Shown: positions 32,746 through 46,100, numbered from the stretch's first letter. The stretch is DNA of 64,000 nucleotides from Papilionanthe hookeriana x Papilionanthe teres (GCA_022702705.1 CM040428.1:93616287-93680286), one strand, 5' to 3'. The notes: generated from the sequence alone by a model not told the origin. Made by a program: numbers and translations.

Positions 32746-34755
32746 GAGATGAAGTTGTGGATGGAGAGAGAGAATGGGGAATAGGGAGAGCTAGAGAGAG
32801 CGAGGGATAGAGTGAGAGAAAGAGAGAGAACAAAAGGCAACGTAAGAGAGAAAAAGACTGTGAAAGAGTGATTTGATAGAGAGTATAAGATATAGAATGA
32901 GTGGTAAAGAGAAATAAATGGTATGGAGTATAAAATAGAAGGTGGAGAGAGATGGTGAAACATAGAGCGAGAGAGCGGCAGAGAAAAAACAGAGGAGGGA
33001 CAGAGGGAGAGGAGAGTAAGGGTGTGAAGGAGGAACTGAGATTTAGAGAGATATAGGGAGAGAAGGAGAATGAGTCAGGATAGTGGGAGAATAAGAGAAT
33101 AAGAGAATGAGATAGAGAATGAGAGGGAGATTGAGAAAAGAGAGATAGTCAGAAAATGAAATTGGTAGAGAGTGTTAGAGAGAGCGACGAATGAGGGAAG
33201 TGAGAGAAATAGAGAAAGAGAGTGGGGTATACAGAAAGAGGAGTGAGAAGAGTAAGAGAGAGTTGACAGAGAACAAAGAGTGTGAGCGAGAGAGGTAAAG
33301 AAAGGTCATGAGAAAGATTGAAGAGAAAGAGCGAGCAAGCGAGGGAGAGATAGTGTGAGAGAGAAATAAAGAGTGCTGGAAAATAAATCAAGAGAGAGTT
33401 AGTGAGAAGGGGAGAGAAAGGGAGAGCAAAGAATGGATGAAAAAGAGTTAGAGAGAGAAGTTATAAAGGGAGAGAGGGAGAAGGAAGGGGGATAGAGGGA
33501 GAGAAGTGAGTGAGAGAGATAGAAGAAAGTGTAAGTGAGAATGGAAGGGAGGGAGGGGAGAGAGAAGAGAGAGTGAAAGGATGGATGAAGAGAAGTAGTT
33601 AGAGAAGATGGAGCAATAGTATAGAGAGTAAGTGAGAGACAGATAACAAAGAGCGAGAAAGAGAAAAGGGAGTGAGTTATGTTGAAATGAGGGAAGGAGT
33701 ACAGAAGACAGAGTGAGTGAGAGAGAAATTGGGAGAGAAGAGAGTGATAAAAAGAGGGAGACGGTGAAAGAGAGGTAGGTAAAGTAGGAGGAGGGAGATT
33801 GAGAGAGAGAGAGAAAGATAAAGAAAAGGGGTGAGAAAGAGAGAAAGTAAGAGTGAGAGTGAAATTTAATAGAGAATGAGAGAGAAAGGAAGAGAGAAGA
33901 GATATTGAGGGAAGAGAGAGGAAGTGAGATGGAGTGAAAGAAAGAAGAGTAAGAGAGAATGGTTGTGGGTGAAAGATGGTGAAAAAAATGAGAGACGAGA
34001 GACCATCATAATATAAGTAAGAGAGAGGCAAAACAAATGAGAGAGTGGGAGAAAAATAAATAGGGAGATAAAGATATTTTGAGAGAGGGAGAGAACATAC
34101 ATACATATAGATTATGGAAAGGTCTAGAGATGAAGGGAGAGAGGGAGGGAGATGAGAAGGAGATAGTGTGGGAGAGGGAGTGAGTGTGAGATAGAAGAAA
34201 GAGAAAGAGGGGAGAGGGAGGAAGGAAAGCAAGAAGAAAATGTAGAGCATGGGAAGAGACAAAAAGAGAGCAAATAAGGGAACTAAATAAATTGAGAGAG
34301 AAAAAGTGAGAGAAAGTAAGAGGTTGAAAGAACAGTAGGGAGGAGGCCACGGAGAGAAAGGGGCATAAAGAGAAAGATATAGAAAAGAGAGAGAGGGATA
34401 AAGCATGGCAAAGAGAGAGAAGAAGGGAGCGAGAGGGAGCTAGATAAAAGTAGGAGAGGCAGTGGGAGAAGTGTGGGAGAGGTGTGGGAGAGGGAGAAAG
34501 AAAAAGAGGGAATTTAGAATCTGTTCATGAGAGTGAAAGAGATAGATAGTAGCAAGGGAAAAGGCAAGAGGGGAAGCTAGAGAGAGAAAGTGAGTTAGTG
34601 AAATTTAGAAGGAGTGAGGGAGTGTAAGAGACACAAGAAGAATGAGTGAAGAAGAGAAAAAGCGTTGGTAAAAGAAAGAGAGAATGAAAGAAAGAAAGGA
34701 AGTGGGGAAGAGAAAGTGGAAGAGAGAATAGAGAGACATAAAGAGAGGAAGTAGG
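32722..34755. repeat. GA-rich block 11
   Basis: Starts at AGACATTGGGAGGATGG. It carries the purine half of switch-unit copy B, but with a 369-base insertion (32922-33290) near its left end. From 33291 it is nearly colinear with block 1. The open frames on the minus strand differ in length and boundaries from those in the matching block 1 sequence, as expected for non-coding copies. Confidence 0.95.
32922..33290 (+). repeat. 369-base insertion into switch-unit copy B
   Basis: The flanks AAATAAATGG (ending 32921) and AGAGGTAAAG (starting 33291) are directly joined in copy A (37/38). The corresponding sequences are joined in copy C (57365/57366) and in a third relative (11378/11379). The inserted bases match 28853-29237. 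I see no target-site duplication, terminal inverted repeat or A-tail, so this looks like templated copying or recombination rather than transposition. Confidence 0.85.
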
Positions 34756-35649
34756 TCCCTCTATATCTCTATTGCTTTCTCTTTACACTGATGCTCTCTC
34801 TCACACACTTTATTATATATCTCTCTCTTATGTTGCCCTCTATTCTCTTCTTTCTCTCACTCTATCCCTCACACACTCTCTCTCCCTCTCTCCATATTTC
34901 TCTCTCTTTCAATCCCACTCTTAACTCTCTCTGTCTTTCTCTCTCTACCTCTTCGCTCTCTCTCATTAATTCTCACATTCTCTCACACATCTTTTTTCCT
35001 CCCCCCTCTCTTTCACTCCCTTCCTCGCTCTCTTTATGTCTCTCAATATATGTCACTTCTTTTCCTTACTTATTCTCACTCTTTCCCACTTTATTTATAT
35101 ATCTTTCTCTTGCACTCCACCATTCACTCTCTTGAACTATATTCTCTAGCTCCCTCTCTCCTTCTATACTCTCCATATCTCCCTCTATATCTCCCTCTCA
35201 CTACCTCTTACTCACTATATCTTGAGTCTCTCTTCTCTCTCTATTTCCAGCCTTACCTTCTCTACATCTCTCCCTCCATTTCACTCTTCAATCCCTTTCT
35301 TCACTCCCTCTCTTATGCTCTCTCACTCTCAATTTCATCTCTCTTTGTTGTTGCTTTGCTCTCATTTGCCCCATCTTTATCTCTCCCTTGCTCATAATTC
35401 TATCTCCCTCTCTTCTCTCTCTCTTTACTCACTCATTCTCTTCCTCTATCTCTCACTCCCCCTCCCTCACATAAACTCTCTCAATTAATTTTACAACTTG
35501 CTCCCTTCCCTTATATCCGTCTCATTATTTATTATTTTTGCTCATATATCTCTCTTACCTCCTCAATTCCTTCCTCTTTCAATCTTCCTTCCCTCTCATT
35601 ATGCCACCATGCCTATCTAACTCCTCTCTCCCTTTCCTCTTGCACTAAC
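33291..35649 (+). repeat. Switch unit, copy B
   Basis: Close direct copy of 38-2397. Homology with copy A stops at 2397, where A switches to GA; copy B instead continues as CT (CTCATTCACTCTC). This shows that one partner was rearranged exactly at the end of the core repeat. The left edge abuts the 369-base insertion. Confidence 0.9.
34750..34764 (+). other. Strand switch GA to CT, second GTAGGTCCCTC copy
   Basis: AGTAGGTCCCTCTATATCTC, with AAAGAGAGGA directly upstream as at 1493-1502. It differs from the first copy mainly by TTACACTGATG instead of TTTCATTGATG downstream. Confidence 0.9.
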
Positions 35650-35715
35650 TCATTCACTCTCTCCCCCGCCCTCTTCTTCTGTATCTATCTCTCTAATTTC
35701 ATCTCTCTTGCTCTC
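35494..35715 (+). repeat. Dispersed core repeat (representative copy)
   Basis: A roughly 160-250-base element. In order it has ACAACTTGCTC or CACATCTTGCTC, an ATCC-TCTCATTATTTATTATTTT patch, CATATATCTCTC or CATACATCTCTC, CCTCCTCGATCC, CTCTTTCAATC, CTCTTGCACT and TCATTCACTC. Other + copies start near 2235, 5876, 23773, 27226, 30672, 36268, 37514, 42697, 42955, 45603, 50770, 51045, 55243, 59065, 60090, 60525 and 62440. Minus copies are near 2530-2705, 5995-6125 and 27378-27470. It is the most conserved sequence of the tract and sits at three of the strand switches. Confidence 0.8.
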
Positions 35716-38700
35716 ACTTCTCTCACTTACACTTTTCTCTACTCGATCGTTATCTCCCTCACCCACGTTATCTCTTCCCTCACTCTCTCACGCTCAATTC
35801 TTTCACACTCTATTCTCTTACTTCCTCTCTCCCTCGCTCTTTCAAGCTCTATCTTCGCTCACTCTCACTCGCTCTCACTTAATTTGCTCTCATCTCTCTC
35901 TCTCTCATCTCATTCTTTCTCCCCCTCTCTCCCTTGTCTCTTGCTTCTTTCCCCCATCCCACTCTCGCCCTCTCTCTCTTTTTAGTTTCACTTGCACTCT
36001 TACTCCCTCTCTCCCTAACTCTTTTTGAATCTATTTCTACCTTACCCTCTCTACATCTCTCCCTCCCGCTCACTCTTCATTCACTTTCTTAACTCCCTCT
36101 CTTACTTTGTGTCCCACTCTCTATTTAATCTCTCTTTGTTTTTTCTTGGCTCTCATTTGCCCCCTCTATCTCTCTCCTAATTATAATTTTATCTCCCTCT
36201 CTTCTCTCACTTTGTTCACTCTTTCTTTTCATCTATCTCTCACTCCCCTCCCTCACACACACTCTCTCAATTACTTTCACATCTTACTCTCTCCCCCTAT
36301 ATCCATCTCATTATTTATTATTTTCGCTCATATATCTCTCTTACCTCCTCGATCCCACTCTCTTTCAGTGCCTCCTTCCCTCCCTTTATGCCTCCCTCCC
36401 TATCAAACTCCTATGTACCTCTCCTCTTGCACTCACTCATTCACTCCCTCTCCCCCTCTCATTTTCTAGATATATCTCTCTCTCATTCCCTCTCTCTTGC
36501 TCTCTCTTCTCTCACTTACACAATTCTCTACTCGCTCGCTCCCTCCCTCTCTCACGTTATCTCTTCCCTTACTCTTTCTTCACTCTATTTCTCTCTCACA
36601 CTCCCTCCCTTTCTCACTCCCTCTTCCTCTCTCTTCAGTTTCACTTCCACTCTTACTTCCTCACTTCTTGTCTCTTTCTCACTCCAAGTTCACTCTCTCT
36701 CCCTTTCAGTTCGATTGCTTGCTCTACTCTCAATCTCTCCCCCCTCTCTTGCTTCCTTCCCTCCCTCCCTTTCTCTGCCTCTCTCGCTCTCACTTTCTCT
36801 ACTACACACTCTCTCCCTCACACTCTTCCAATTCATCCCCCTCTCTCTCCCACAAAATCTCATTCTCTACCCACTCTCTCCCTCATTCAAACTTTCTCTC
36901 TATATCTTCCATCACTCTCTCTTCTCTCTCACCCTCCCTTCCTCTCTCACTCTCACTCTTCAATCTCACTCACTCCCTCCCTTTGTCCCTCTCTTTCTCA
37001 CTCGCTCCCTCCTCACACTTCTCTCTATTTATGTTTTATCACTTTTTCCCTCTTTTCCTCTCTCAAACACACATACCCTTGCTCTCTTTTATCACTCTCT
37101 CTTATCACTTTACTCACTCTTTCTCTCCAGCCATCTCTCACTCTCTTCCTCAGTCCCTCTCTCCCTCTTTCATTAATTCAGTCTCTCACTCTATTGCCCT
37201 CTCGCTCTCTTGCTATCTCCATATACCCTTTATATCTCCCTCTCTCTTCCTCCATTCCTTGAGTCTCTCTTCTTTCTATATTTCTATCTCACATTCCCTC
37301 TATCTCTCCCTCCCGCTCACTCTTCAATCTCTGACTTTACTCTTTATTTTGCTCTCTCTTTCTATTTAATCTCTCTATTATCTTCATGCTCTCCTACTCT
37401 CCCTCTCTATCTCTCACACTTTCTCTTTCTTTTATCACACTCTCATCTCTCTTTATGCACTCCATCTCTCCCTCTATCTCACTCACTCACACTGTCCCTC
37501 CCTAACACACTCACTCACAGTTTCTCTCACATATTGCTCTCTCCTATCATATCCATCTCATTGTTTCTTATTTTATCTCAAGGGTCTCTCTTTCCTCCTT
37601 GATCCCTCCCTCATCAATCCCTACATCCCTCTCTTTCTCGCTCTCTCCCTACTCTACTCTTCTCTCTCGCTTCTATTGCAATCACTCATTGACTCCCTCT
37701 CCCTACCTCTTATTTTCTTTATCGCTCTCTCTCACTCCCTCTCTCTTGCCCTCGTTTCTTGCTTTTTTGTCTCTACATCTCTGTCACTCTTCCTCTCCCA
37801 TTCTCTCACTCTCCCTCATTTTTTCTCCCTTATTCTCCCCCTCCACAACTCGATATGTCAATCTCTCTCCCTCTCCATCTCCTTCTCTCATTTCCTTCTC
37901 ACTCATTCTCTTAATCTCTCAATCTTGCTATCTTTTGCTCTCGCCTCCTCTCTCGCTTCCTATCTCTCTCTTAAAACTTGCTTTCTCTCCCCTCTCTCAC
38001 TCCCTCTCTCTATTCAGTCTCTCTAACACCATCCATCTATCTCCCTTTTCTCTTTCTTTCCCTCTATCTCTCTCTTTCTCGTGCTCTCCCTTTCTCACAA
38101 TGTCTCAATCTCTATTATGCTTCTTTCTCTAGCTCTCTAGCTCTCTCTTACTCTCTGTTCTCTCTCTTTATTCACTCTTTATCTTCTATATCCATCTAAC
38201 TCTCTCCCTTCCTCTCGTTCTCTCTCTTTTCTCTCTTCTTCCATCTTCTCTCTCATTGTCTATTACTTTCTCACCCTCCCTTCCTTTCTCCCCTTTTTTA
38301 TGCTCGCTTTATTTCTCTAGCTTCCTTTCTCTTTCCCTCTTTTTCCTCACTCTGTATTCTCTCTATTTCTCTCTCCCTTTATCACTCTCTCCCCTCCTCA
38401 CTCCCTCACTCTCTTTAATTTCACTCTCACTCTTACTCACTCGCTTCATCTCTCTTTCTCACACTCATTCCCACTTTCCCTTCTTGGTTGTCCGTCTCTC
38501 TCCATATTTATATCATTCTCTCTCTTATTCTCTTATTCTCCCTCCCACACTTTCTCTTGCTCACTTTTTCTATCTTACTTCACTCTCCTTCTCTCCTTAT
38601 ATCTCTCTCACACACCCTTCCTCCTTGGCTCCCTTCTTCTCTCACTTTCATTAATTGTTCTCTCTCTTTCTCTTTTCTTGCTTACACTTCTCTAACTCTT

Positions 38701-40835
38701 TATCTAATGTTTCTCTCTCACTCTCTTCCTCTCTCTCACACACACAATCTCTCTTTTCTCAATCCTTCTTTTCCCTATCCTTCACATGTACCCTCTCTCT
38801 CTTTCTCGCTCAAAATATAATTTTTCTCGTATCCTCTATCTTCTATCTCATTAATTCCCACATTCTCTCACACCTTTCCCTCTCTTTCTCTTACCCTCTC
38901 TCCCTCCCTCTCTCTTCCTCCTCTATCTCTCACTCTCTTTTCATGATTCTTGCTCTCACTCTTTTCCTCTCTTTCTATATATCTCTCTTGCTCCCTTCCT
39001 CACTTTCTCCTTCATTCTCTTGCTCTATATCTCTCTTCTCTTGCTCCCTCCATCACTCACACTTTCTCTCCATTCTCACCCTCCTAATATGTTTTCTTCT
39101 CCCTTGTCCCTCTCTCTCATTCTCTTTCTTATATCATCTTCTCTCCCTCACGATCTTTTCCTCTTTCTCTCTGGATCCCATTCACTCTTCACACGCTTGT
39201 TCTCTTTATCACTTTCACTCTCTGCCTCTATCATTCTCACTCCCTAATTATTCATCTCTCTAGGTCTCTCGTATGTTGCCCAATCTTCTCTCCATCGCTC
39301 TCTCACTCTCTTAATCACTCTCCATCTAATCACTCTCGCTCTCACCCTCCTTAATTCCACATTTCTTGCTCTCTATCTCACTCTCCCTTACTATCGTGTT
39401 CATTCTCGCTCAATCTCTCCTCTCTTTTCCCTGCTCCATCTTTCTCCCTTCACTGTCTATCCTCTTCTCTATTATTCTCTCTCCTTCTCTTTCTCTTTTT
39501 CTATCTTATACACTCTTTGACACTCTCTTTTGTTGCTCTCTTTCCTCTTACACTTCCTCTCATTCTACCTCCACTCCATTTCTCCTTTCTCTTGCTTTCA
39601 ACCCTACCACTCTCTTTCCCTATCTCTTTCCTCCTTATCTCCATCTTTGTCTCCCTCTCTCTTGTTCCCTCTCTCACTCACTAATATCCTCTTCTTGTGC
39701 TCACCTTACACCTCACTGACTCACTCCTACTTGATCTTCCCACAACCTCTCTTCTCATTCTCTTACACTTTCTCTTTCCTACTCTCTATTTAAAAGCTCT
39801 CACTTCCACCTATCTACAATACTCCCTCATGACCTCCATCTTTCTATGACTCTCTATTTCAGTCCTCTTTATCTCTCCCTCTCAATATCTCTTTTGGCTC
39901 TCACTTTTGACCCTCCCATTATCCCTCACTTTCTCTCTCTCTCTCTCTCTCTCCATACCTCTTTCACTCCCTTAATCCATATCTCTTTTACACTCTCCTT
40001 TTATTATTCTCTCTTCTCTTTTTCCTCTTACTTTTCTCTCACTCTATTCCCCACTCTCTCTCCTTTCTCGCTCACCTGATTCCATCCTAACCTCTCTCAT
40101 TCTCTCTCTCTCCCTCCCTCCCTCTTCCTACCTTTATCCCTCTCCAAGTTCCTCTCCCATTGTTTCTCCCTCTAAATCTCATCATTCTCATGTTCTCCCA
40201 CTCTTTATACCACGTACCCTTACTCAATCTTCCCTTAGTCTCCTCACTCTCCCCTTTTCACTCTCTTTTCCTTTCTCTTTCTTGAACTCTCTTTAATCCC
40301 TCTCACCAGCTCCTTCAATCTCGCTTTCTCACTCACTCTTTCCCTATCTCTCTCACTCTCTATTCCATCTCATTTTATCTCTGATTCACTCTCTCTTCTG
40401 TCTCTCTTTTAACTCTCCCTTTATCCCTCGCTGCCTTTCTCTCGTCTCCCTCCCTCTTTCACTCCCTTCACCCTACTTTCTCTTGCTCTCCTTATCTCCC
40501 TCACTCTTGCTCCCCCTCACTCGCTCATTCTCTCCCTCTCTCAAGCTTTCTCTTCCCGCACTTTGTCTGCACTATTTCTCTCACACTTTCTCCCTTTCTC
40601 GCCCCTCATCCTCTATCTTTAGTTTCACTCTCACTTCTACTCGCTCTTTTTCTCACTTCATGTTCACTCTCTCTTTGATTCCTCGCTCTCCTCTCTCCTA
40701 TTAATCTTTCCTCCCTCTCTTCCCTCTCTCTTGCTTCCTTCGCTCCCACTCTCTCTCCCTTTCTCGCACTCTATCCTTCTCTCTTTCCTTCTCTCCCTCT
40801 CTACCTCTCTGTCTCTTCCAACTCATCCCCCTCTC

Positions 40836-40860
40836 TCTCCCACTAAATCTCATTCTCCAC
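40836..40860 (+). repeat. CCCACTAAATCTCATTCT marker (representative)
   Basis: Short conserved element between a CTCTTCCAATTCACCCC-type stretch and a CTCTCCATCTCTCTC-type stretch. Other copies are near 16455, 30001, 36850, 42042, 44850, 48913, 50087, 52910, 54631 and 59645. A minus-strand copy is near 28712. Versions lie close to both ends of the 8.1-kb tandem units. Confidence 0.7.
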
Positions 40861-42321
40861 CCCATTTGTCCTCCCTCACACTTTATCTTTGTATCTTCCA
40901 TCAGTCATGTTCTCTCTCACCCTCTCTTCCTCTCTCACTCCCACTCTCTTCAAGGTCTATCACTCCCTTTGTATATCTCTATCTTTCTCACTCTCCTCCT
41001 CTCTCACAGTTTTCTCTATTTATACCTTATCACTTTTTCTTCCTCTATTTTTCTCTCTTTCACTCCCATGCACACACACTCTTGTTCTCCTTTAACACTC
41101 TCTTATCACTTTACTCACTATTCTCTCCAACCATCTCACACTCTCTTCCTCCCTCCCGCTCTCCCTCTCTCTCTCTCTCCCTCTTTCATTATGATAGTGC
41201 CTCACTCTATCGTCCACTCACTCTCCCATTATATCGACATCCCCTCTACATCTCCCTCTCTCTACCTCACACTCTACTCTCTATCTTCCCTCAGTCTCTC
41301 TTCTCTCTTATTTTCTATCTCACCCACTCTCCTTCTCTCCCTCCCACTCACACTTCAATACCTTTTTTGCTCTCTTTCTATCTATATTTCATCTCCCTTT
41401 ATTGATTCTTGATCTCTCTTATCTTTTCTTCTATCGCCCTAATTTCTCTCTCTTTACTCACCTTACTCCTCTCTCTCACTTCTGTTGTACTCACTAAGTC
41501 ACTCCTTCTCCCTCACTCTCATTTTCTCTATTGCTCTCTCTCATTCCCTCTCCCTTGCTCCCTCTTCTATCACTTTCTCTTTTCTCTATTTCTCTCTCTC
41601 TTCCTCTCCCATTCTCTCTCTCTCATCATTTCACTCTCATTCTCTCCCTTCTACTCCCTTCCCTCCCACTCCCCCTATCTCAATCTCCCTCCCTCCATCT
41701 CCCTCTCTCCCTCTCTCCCTCTCCATCTCTCTCTCTTTTCCTTCTGACGCATTCTCTTAATCTCCCTCCTTATCTCAATATTGCTCACTATCTTTTTCGT
41801 TCTCATCCTCTCTTAATTCCTATTTATCTCTTATATCCTTTTCTCTCTCTCCCTTTCTCACTCCCTCTCTCTCTCTCTCTTCAATCTTTCTCACTCTCTC
41901 CCTCTATCTCCCCCTCTCACTCTCTCCCATACTCTTGTCATTTATCTCTCTTTTTCTCACTCACTGCCTTACCTACTATATTTCACATTCTATTATGTTT
42001 TGTTCTCTCACTCTAAGGCTCTTTCTTTCCTTCTTTCTCTCCCACTAAATGTAATTTTGTACCCCCTCTCTCCATCTCTCTCACTCTTCCCTCCATATTT
42101 TCTTTCATTCTCTTTTTCTCTCTCGCTCCCACTCTCTTCCATCCCTCTCGCGCCCTCCTTCCGTCTCTCCCTTCCTCACTAGGTCTTTTATCTATTTATG
42201 CTTTATCACTTTTTCTTTCTCTATTGCTCCCTTCTTGCTCTTATTTATCACTCTCTTATCACTTTACTTTGTCTTTCTCTCCAAGCATCTCTCACTCTCT
42301 TCCTCCCTCCCTCTCTCACTC

Positions 42322-42334
42322 TTTCATTAATTCA
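42322..42334 (+). repeat. TTTCATTAATTCA marker (representative)
   Basis: An AT-rich 13-mer within a conserved context: TTATCACTTTACTCA about 70 bases upstream, and often CTCGCTATGTCTTTTC downstream. Other copies are at 16775, 30288, 37168, 45254, 50387 (one change), 53222 (variant), 54876, and decayed forms at 41184 and 49239. A minus-strand relative is at 12749-12761. It spaces the CT blocks into sub-units. Confidence 0.75.
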
Positions 42335-42642
42335 ATCTTTCGCTATGTCTTTTCTCCCTCCACTTTCCCTCAATATTTCCATTTATCTACCTTTTACTCA
42401 CCATCTTTTGCTCTAGCTTCCCCGAGTCTCTCTTCTCTCTCGATTTTTGCCTTACACCCCCTCTCACTCACTCCCTTTAATCACTCTTCAATCCCTATCT
42501 TAACTTCATCTCTTGCTCTCTCTCTCTCGCTCTCTATTTCATCTCTCTTGATATTTGTCTACTTTTTCCCCATCGCTTTCTCTCTTTCTCTTTCTTCTAT
42601 CTCCCTCTCTTCCCTCTCTTTACTCACTCTTTCTCTCTCTCT

Positions 42643-43190
42643 ATCACACTCTCTCTTACACTCCCTCCCTTACACAGTATCTCTTAATTACTCTCATATC
42701 CTGCTCTATCTCATCATACCCATATCATTATTTATTATTTTCTCTCATACACCTCTCATTCCTCCTCGATCCCTCCCTCTTTCAATTCATCCCTCCCTCT
42801 CTTTCTTGCTCTCTCTCCTCTTGCACTCACTCATTCACACACTCTCTCCCTCTCCTTTTCTCTTTCTTCTATCTGTCTCTCTTCCATCTCGTTACTCACT
42901 CTCTCTCCCTATATCTATCACACTCTCTTACACTCCCTTCCTTAAACACTATCTCTCACATCTTGCTCTCTCTAATCATATCCATATCATTATTATTTTT
43001 TGCTCTTATATATCTCTCATTCCTCCTCGATACCTCCGTTTTTCAATCCATCCCTCCCTCTCTTTCTTCCTTACTCTCTCGTCTTCCACACACTTGTTCA
43101 CTCACTCTCTCTCTCTCTCTCCTTCTCATTTTCTCTATCGCTCTCTCTCAACCCTCTCTTTTGCTCCCTTTTCTCTCATTTCCACTTTTC
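42643..43190 (+). repeat. About 274-base tandem pair around the core repeat (unit 1)
   Basis: ATCACACTCTCTCTTACACT at about 42643 recurs at about 42917, and each is followed by a core copy (42697 and 42955) with CATATCATTATT and CCTCCTCGATNCCTCC. Blocks 10 (near 30630) and 12 right (near 55197) have a single copy. Confidence 0.75.
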
Positions 43191-46100
43191 TCTATTTCTC
43201 TCTCGCCCTCCCTCTCCCTTTCTCTCGCCCTCTCTCTCATCCTTTCTCTCTCATTCTCTCCCTCTGCTACCCTCACTCCCACGCTCTTTATCTCAATCTC
43301 TCTCCCTCTCTCTCCCTCACCCCTCTCCATCTCCTTCACTGCATTTAACTCATTCTCTTACTCTCCCTTCCTATCTCAATCCCTCCCTCCTTCCCTCTCT
43401 TTCTCTCTTTCCCCTATCTCTCTTTTCTCTCTCATCTTGCACTTAATCAATCTCCCCCCTTCCGTCTCATGTTCTCCATCACTCTCTCCCATTCCTCTCT
43501 TGTTCTCTCTTCTCTCACTTTCTCTTCTCTCTATCTCCATCGTTTTACCGTGCTCTCCCTCACTCTCTCTATTCTTTCTTTTTACCCCTCTTCTCTCTAT
43601 ATCTCTCTCGATCCCTCATCCTTTCTCTCCCCTCTCTCCATTCCACTTCTCACCCTCCCACTCTCTTTATCTCAATCTCTCTCCCTCTCTCTCCCCCTCT
43701 CCACGCACTGTCCTCTTGCTCCTTATCTCCATCTTGCTCAATATCGTTTCTTCTCTTTCTTCCCCTCTCCCTTTTATATCTTTCATGCTCTCTCTCACTC
43801 ACTCTCTTCAATCTCTCTCTCCCTCTATCTCCCTAGTTCTCCCACTCTCCCTTACACTTGCCCTCTAACTCCCCCTTTCTCACTCTCACCCTTATTCTTA
43901 CCCTTTCATACAATGTCTCTCACTCTCTATTCTTTTTCTTTGTCTCAGTTCCTTGCGATCTCTTGCTATCTTCTCACTCTCTTTACTCTTTCCCTCTATC
44001 TCTCTCTTTCTCCCTTTCTTTCTTTCTCACTATGTCTCCCACTCTCCATCATGTTTCTCTCTCTCTCGCTCGTTGTTCTCTCTTCCTCTTTTTTCTCTAT
44101 CTTTTTCTTTTAATATCCATCACTCAATCTCTCTCTACCTTCCTCCCTTCTCTATCTCTTTAATTTCTCACCCACTCCTCTCTCTTATTGTTTATTACTT
44201 CCCCTCCCTCCCTTATTTTGGTCTCTATTTCTATCTCTTTCCCTCTCTTACCCCACTCTTTATTCCTTCTCTAGTTGTTTCTCTAATTGTCTCTCTCCTT
44301 TCGTGGCTCCCTCACTCTCTTTAATTTTACTCTCACTCTTAATCTCAATCTCTTCTCTATCTTTCTCTATTGCTCTCTCTCACCCTTTCTCTCCCTTTCT
44401 CTTTCTTGCTCCCTCACTGAGTCTCTCTCGCTCTCCCTCCCAATTTCACTACCTTCATCCCTCTCTCTCTCCTGCTCTCCTTATCTCCCTCTCTCTTACT
44501 CCCTCTATCGCTTGCTCGCTCTTTCCCTCTCTCCCACTCACTCTTTCCTTACTCTTTTTTCTCTGTTCTCTCTCGCACTCTCTCCCTTTCTAGCTTCTCT
44601 TCCTCTCTCTTGGGCTTCACTCTCAGTCTTACATCCTCTTTTTCTCTCTCTTTCTCACTCCATGTTCACTCTCTCTCTTACTCTCTCTTCTATTGCTCTC
44701 TCTCTCCTCGCTCTCCACTCAATCCTTCTCTCCCTCTCTCCCAAATTTTCATGTTTCATTCCCTACCTCTCACTCTCTCCCTTCCACGCTCTTATTTCTC
44801 TGTCTCATGCACTCTCCCCCTCTCTCCCTCTTCTAGTTCACCCCTTTCTCTCCTAGTAAGCCTCATTCTCTACTCATCTCTCCACGCTCTCTCACTCTAT
44901 CTCTATTTCTTCCTTCACTCTCTCTTCCTCTCCCATTCCCACTCTCTTCCATTCGTCTATCTACCCACTCTCTCCCTCACTCTAACTTTCTCTCTATATC
45001 TTCCATCACTCTATCTTCTCTCTCACCCTCCCTTCCTCTCTCATTCTCACTCTCTTCAATCTCATGCACTCCCTCCCTTTGTCCCTCTCTTTGTCACTCC
45101 CTCCCTCTTCATTCTTTTCTCTATTTATGCTTTATCACTTTTTTCTCTCTTTCTCTCTCACACATGTACCCTTGCTCTCACTCTCTCTTATCACTTTACT
45201 TACTCTTTCTCTCCAGCCATCTCTCACTCTCTTCCTCACTCCCTCTCTCCCTCTTTCATTAATTCAGTCTCTCTATTACCCTCTCGCCCTCTTGTTATCT
45301 CCATATACCATTTATATCTCCCTCTCTCATCCTCCCTTCCTTTTGTCTATCTGCTTTCTATATTTCTATCTCACCCTCTCTCTCTATCTCTCCCTCCTGC
45401 TCACTCTTCAATCTCTGGCTTTACTCTTTCTTTTGCTGTCTCTCTCTATTTCATCTCTCTTTATTATTTTCTTGCTCTCCTTCGCTCCCTCTCCATCTCT
45501 CACTCTTGCTCTTTCTCCTATCACCCTCTCATCTCTCTTTACTCACTCCATCTCTCCCTCTATCTCACTCACTCACACTCTCCCTCCCAAACACACTCAC
45601 TTACAGTTCTCTCACATATTGCTCTCTGCTGTCATATCCATCTCATTGTTTCTTATTTTATCTCTTGGATCTCTCTTTCCTCCTTGATCCCTCCCTCATC
45701 AATCCCTACATCCCTCTCTTTCTCGCTCTCTACCTACTTTACTCTTCACTCTCGCTCCTATTGCACTCACTCATAGACTCCCTCTCCCTCCCTCTTATTT
45801 TCTTTATCACTCCCTCTCATTCCCTCTCTCTTGCCCTCGTCTCTCACTTTCTTTCTCTACTTCTCTGTCACTCTTCCTCGCCCATTCTCTCACTCTCGCT
45901 CTTTCTTTCACCCTTATTCTCCCCCTCCAACCACTCTCTATGCCAATCTCTCTCCCTCTACATCTCCTTCTCTCCTTTCCATCTCACTTATTCTATTAAT
46001 CTCCCTCCCTATCTCAATCTTGCTATCTTTTGCGCTCGCTTCCTCTCTCAATTCCTATCTCTCTCAAATCTTTCTTTCTCTCCCCTCTTTCACTCCCTCT

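Larger units (their letters stand above)
29600..39070 (+). repeat. Long direct segmental duplication, copy 1
   Basis: Spans a CT-to-GA switch (32721) and a GA-to-CT switch (34756). It is colinear with 54220-62040: paired anchors are the Ser/Leu-type CT tract near 29745 with 54370, the 32721 switch with 57150, the 34756 switch with 58373, and the landmark TTTCTCTCACATATTGCTC at 37521 with 60530. The offset shrinks from about 24600 to 23000 because copy 2 has several deletions and copy 1 has one insertion. Confidence 0.8.
36867..44960 (+). repeat. 8.1-kb tandem duplication, unit 1
   Basis: Begins at CTACCCACTCTCTCCCTCA, the same sequence that opens unit 2 at 44961. Offsets to unit 2 run 8094 at the start, 8021 near 39366, 8055 near 41485 and 8060 near 44854, so the units are colinear with small indels. 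Stretches compared by eye differ by roughly 5-12%. Confidence 0.9.

Noticed and set aside
32922..33290. Transposable element
   Set aside because: The insert has no terminal inverted repeats, no target-site duplication, no A-tail and no coding capacity. Its sequence is ordinary tract DNA copied from about 28.9 kb.
42555..43868. 437-codon plus-strand open frame, with overlapping frames 42224-43348 and 44610-45776
   Set aside because: Two or three phases are open across the same CT-rich sequence. The corresponding frames in the second 8-kb unit have different starts, ends and lengths, so no frame is conserved.
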